Source: Acidimicrobium sp. BACL17 MAG-120823-bin42 (lineage in GTDB: Bacteria; Actinomycetota; Acidimicrobiia; Acidimicrobiales; Ilumatobacteraceae). From it: a stretch of 16,269 nucleotides of DNA. The notes under the pieces were generated by a model that did no database searches, had not been told where the DNA came from, and worked only from the letters and a program-made list of their open reading frames with translations. How positions within the stretch are numbered: position 1 is the first letter of the stretch; each line of letters starts with the position of its first letter. Made by a program: the position numbers and the translations under genes. Positions 14,469-16,269 of the stretch are shown here, in pieces. Location of the stretch: positions 1-16,269 of the forward strand of contig LIAZ01000012.1 of the NCBI GenBank assembly GCA_001438985.1, written 5' to 3'.

Positions 14469-14789
14469 ATGGTTTCAAACCCGTTTACCGATCCACAATG
14501 GTCTTCAAAAGTTGTTGATTTCATCGATCGTTGGATTGCGTTTGTTCGCGATCACACCACCCGCCCACTCATCGCCGTTATTCGTGGTTTGGTGTTTGGA
14601 ACGATGGCTCTCGTCGGAGTGCTGTTTTGCCTCGTCTTACTACTCATTGGATCGATGCGAGCATTGGTTGCCCTTGGAGATGTTTGGTTGAGCCATGACA
14701 CTGCCGTGTGGGTTGCATACTTTGCTCTTGCGGGAATCTTTCTGTCACTCGGTGCACTGGCAATGCGCAAACGTCAGCCTCGCGACTAA
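14469..14789 (+). CDS. Small membrane protein with two TM helices
   Basis: A 106-residue protein that I do not assign to a family with confidence. A soluble N-terminal helix (about 8-30, amphipathic with Trp11, Trp22 and several charges) precedes two hydrophobic helices, about 40-62 and 79-99, and a basic tail (RKRQPRD). The size and layout are similar to actinobacterial holin-superfamily-III-like proteins, but lysis is unlikely in this context. I chose ATG 14469, ten bases after the kinase stop; upstream in-frame sequence overlaps the kinase gene. Its place between the kinase and trxB suggests it belongs to the same transcription unit. Confidence 0.65.
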   Translation: MVSNPFTDPQWSSKVVDFIDRWIAFVRDHTTRPLIAVIRGLVFGTMALVGVLFCLVLLLIGSMRALVALGDVWLSHDTAVWVAYFALAGIFLSLGALAMRKRQPRD

Positions 14790-14832
14790 GTTATTGACTA
14801 CGTCTTCTTCTAGATAAAGGTTCGTGATCTAC

Positions 14833-15780
14833 ATGCCTCAACATCACAAAGTGCTCATCATTGGTTCTGGTCCAGCAGGACTTACCGCTGCCATCTATAC
14901 GGCGCGTGCCGGGCTTTCCCCCCTTGTGATCGAAGGCGAACCATCCTCAACATCTGATCAGCCAGGCGGGCAACTCATGCTCACCACAGAAGTTGAAAAC
15001 TTTCCTGGCTTTCCTGAGGGAATCATGGGGCCAGAACTCATGATGCGTTGTCGTGAACAGGCAACACGATTTGGAGCTGCATTCCTTACTGAAAAAGTCA
15101 CGAAAGTTGACTTCAGTTCACAACCACTACGCGCGTGGGTGCGCGACACCGAGTACACGGCTGACAGCGTGATTGTCAGCACCGGCGCCCAATCATTGAT
15201 GCTTGGGCTTCCCGAAGAGCAACGACTAATCGGTCATGGCTTGTCGACCTGTGCGACGTGTGATGGATTTTTCTTCCGCGGACAAGAAATTGCTGTGGTT
15301 GGTGGTGGCGACTCTGCCCTGGAAGAAGCACAGTTTCTCACCAGATTTGCCTCGAAGGTACACATGATTGTGCGCCGCGATGCGTTTCGTGGTTCAAAGA
15401 TCATGCAACAACGAGCATTTAACAATGACAAGATTTCGATTATCTGGAATTCGAGTGTCACCCGGATACACGGTGAAGACAAAGTGTCAGGTGTACAACT
15501 AACCGACACTGTTACCGGCGAAATCAGCGAACTCCCTGTCACGGGAGTGTTTATCGCAATTGGACATCGACCCAACACCGATCTATTTAAAGGTGTATTG
15601 ACCATGGAGGACTCGGGTTATCTTGCCACCACACCAGGTTCTACATACACCAATATTCCTGGAGTGTTTGCATGCGGAGATGTTCAGGATCACATATATC
15701 GGCAAGCAATTACTGCAGCGGGTTCGGGTTGCATGGCCGCACTTGACTGCGAACGCTGGTTAGAAAACCAACACGCATAA
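14833..15780 (+). CDS. trxB: Thioredoxin-disulfide reductase
   Basis: FAD/NADPH enzyme that reduces thioredoxin. From the ATG at 14833 the protein has 315 residues, the normal length. FAD-binding HKVLIIGSGPAGLTAA begins at residue 5, GGQLMLTTEVENFPGFPEG at 46-64, the redox-active CATCDG at 140-145, NADPH-binding VVGGGDSALEEA at 155-166, and GVFACGDVQD plus RQAITAAGSGC near the C-terminus bind FAD. An in-frame GTG at 14824 is an alternative start: AAAGG (14816-14820) is 3 bases from the GTG but 12 from the ATG, so spacing does not settle the choice. trxA follows after 77 bases. Confidence 0.96.
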   Translation: MPQHHKVLIIGSGPAGLTAAIYTARAGLSPLVIEGEPSSTSDQPGGQLMLTTEVENFPGFPEGIMGPELMMRCREQATRFGAAFLTEKVTKVDFSSQPLRAWVRDTEYTADSVIVSTGAQSLMLGLPEEQRLIGHGLSTCATCDGFFFRGQEIAVVGGGDSALEEAQFLTRFASKVHMIVRRDAFRGSKIMQQRAFNNDKISIIWNSSVTRIHGEDKVSGVQLTDTVTGEISELPVTGVFIAIGHRPNTDLFKGVLTMEDSGYLATTPGSTYTNIPGVFACGDVQDHIYRQAITAAGSGCMAALDCERWLENQHA

Positions 15781-15857
15781 TTTTTGCGTGGAATAATCCC
15801 CACAACTATTGGGTTGAAGTAAGTACTATTTCACTACACAACAATGAAGGAACCGTC

Positions 15858-16196
15858 ATGGCGCAAGGAATCACCACACTTACATCTGCCAATTTTGATG
15901 AAACAATTGGCAGTTCCGACACTCCAATCCTCGTTGATTTTTGGGCCGAATGGTGTGGTCCGTGCAAAGCAATCGCTCCCGTATTAGCTGAGTTGGCGAT
16001 CGAACAAGCAGGGAACCTAACCGTTGCAAAACTCAATGTTGATGATTACGGCGACATTGCAATGCGTTTCAATGTGATGAGTATTCCCACGCTGATCGTG
16101 TTCAATAAAGGCGAAGCGTCAAAGCGCCTTGTTGGTGCTGTCGGTAAAGGGAAGTTGCTTCAGGAGCTTGCAGAATTTCTTCCGTCTTCCCACTAA
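15858..16196 (+). CDS. trxA: Thioredoxin
   Basis: Small thiol-disulfide oxidoreductase, substrate of TrxB. It has 112 residues with the active site FWAEWCGPCK (28-37; Cys33 and Cys36), the strand LTVAKLNVDDYGDIAMRF (54-71) and the cis-proline loop SIPTLIVF (75-82), all standard. AAGGA lies 6 bases before the ATG at 15858. The 77-base gap after trxB includes TACTAT (15824-15829), a TAnnnT -10 without a convincing -35, so a separate promoter is possible but unproven. Confidence 0.97.
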   Translation: MAQGITTLTSANFDETIGSSDTPILVDFWAEWCGPCKAIAPVLAELAIEQAGNLTVAKLNVDDYGDIAMRFNVMSIPTLIVFNKGEASKRLVGAVGKGKLLQELAEFLPSSH

Positions 16197-16235
16197 GACT
16201 TCATCAGCGCGGCAACGCGGTACATGATTTACAGA

Positions 16236-16255
16236 GGCGGCTTATTGCGGCTGCC
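16236..16255 (+). other. Hairpin downstream of trxA
   Basis: GGCGGC (16236-16241) pairs with GCTGCC (16250-16255), including one G-U pair, around an eight-base loop. No clear T-run follows, so termination is uncertain. The remaining bases 16197-16269 hold no gene that I can support; the next gene would start at or beyond the window end. Confidence 0.25.
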
Positions 16256-16269
16256 CTGTTAAATGAAGC

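Noticed and set aside
14794..14816. Promoter for trxB (TTGACT plus TAGATA)
   Set aside because: The spacing is only 11 bases, too short for a sigma70-type promoter, and no better pair was found.
16221..16269. Start of a further gene after trxA
   Set aside because: The frame from the ATG near 16224 stops after about a dozen codons, and the ATG at 16263 has too little sequence to judge.

Overview
The window looks like an oriC-proximal housekeeping segment of a moderate-G+C actinobacterium (about half G+C by eye). Four things suggest this: a HAIR/HspR operator upstream of dnaK; a DUF5318 protein next to the rpsF-ssb-rpsR-rplI-dnaB operon; pcnA divergent from a secreted DUF6049-type protein; and a kinase followed by trxB-trxA, which echoes the pcnA / DUF6049 / MurJ-kinase / trxB / trxA order of Mycobacterium tuberculosis. 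The G+C is low for Streptomyces or Mycobacterium, so an Acidimicrobiia-like lineage is plausible, but that is inference. I see no mobile element, CRISPR array, tRNA or rRNA, and no gene-free stretch above 300 bases.

Layout. 1-600 (-): 5' part of dnaK. 601-776: divergent regulatory region with a dnaK promoter and a HAIR operator. 777-3868 (+): phosphoglycerate mutase, then a large membrane Fe-S oxidoreductase of the EtfD/heterodisulfide-reductase type, with two inverted repeats in front of its start codon. 3873-9948 (-): a long co-directional block that reads, in order of transcription, pcnA, a DUF5318 zinc-ribbon protein, rpsF (with a structured leader), ssb, rpsR, rplI, dnaB, a two-TM small protein and dcd. 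9976-16196 (+): secreted/membrane-anchored DUF6049-like protein, DegV protein, transmembrane Ser/Thr kinase with an extracytoplasmic discoidin-like domain, a small two-TM protein, trxB and trxA. The last 73 bases hold only a weak hairpin.

How the genes fit together. The minus-strand block joins tRNA 3'-end maturation (PcnA), the 30S/50S proteins S6, S18 and L9, replication (SSB, DnaB helicase) and dUMP supply (Dcd). The plus-strand block looks like an envelope/signalling set followed by the thioredoxin redox pair. The Fe-S oxidoreductase probably feeds electrons from fatty-acid oxidation, via electron-transfer flavoprotein, into the menaquinone pool.

Most notable points: (1) an S18 encoded in the main ribosomal operon that lacks all four expected zinc-ligand residues and carries an acidic tail; (2) an rpsF leader resembling the S6:S18 autoregulatory motif; (3) a catalytically intact Ser/Thr kinase with a discoidin-like ectodomain where mycobacteria have a MurJ-pseudokinase fusion, with a DegV gene in the MurJ slot; (4) a near-perfect HAIR element between dnaK and gpmA. 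I did not find a clearly new multi-gene system.
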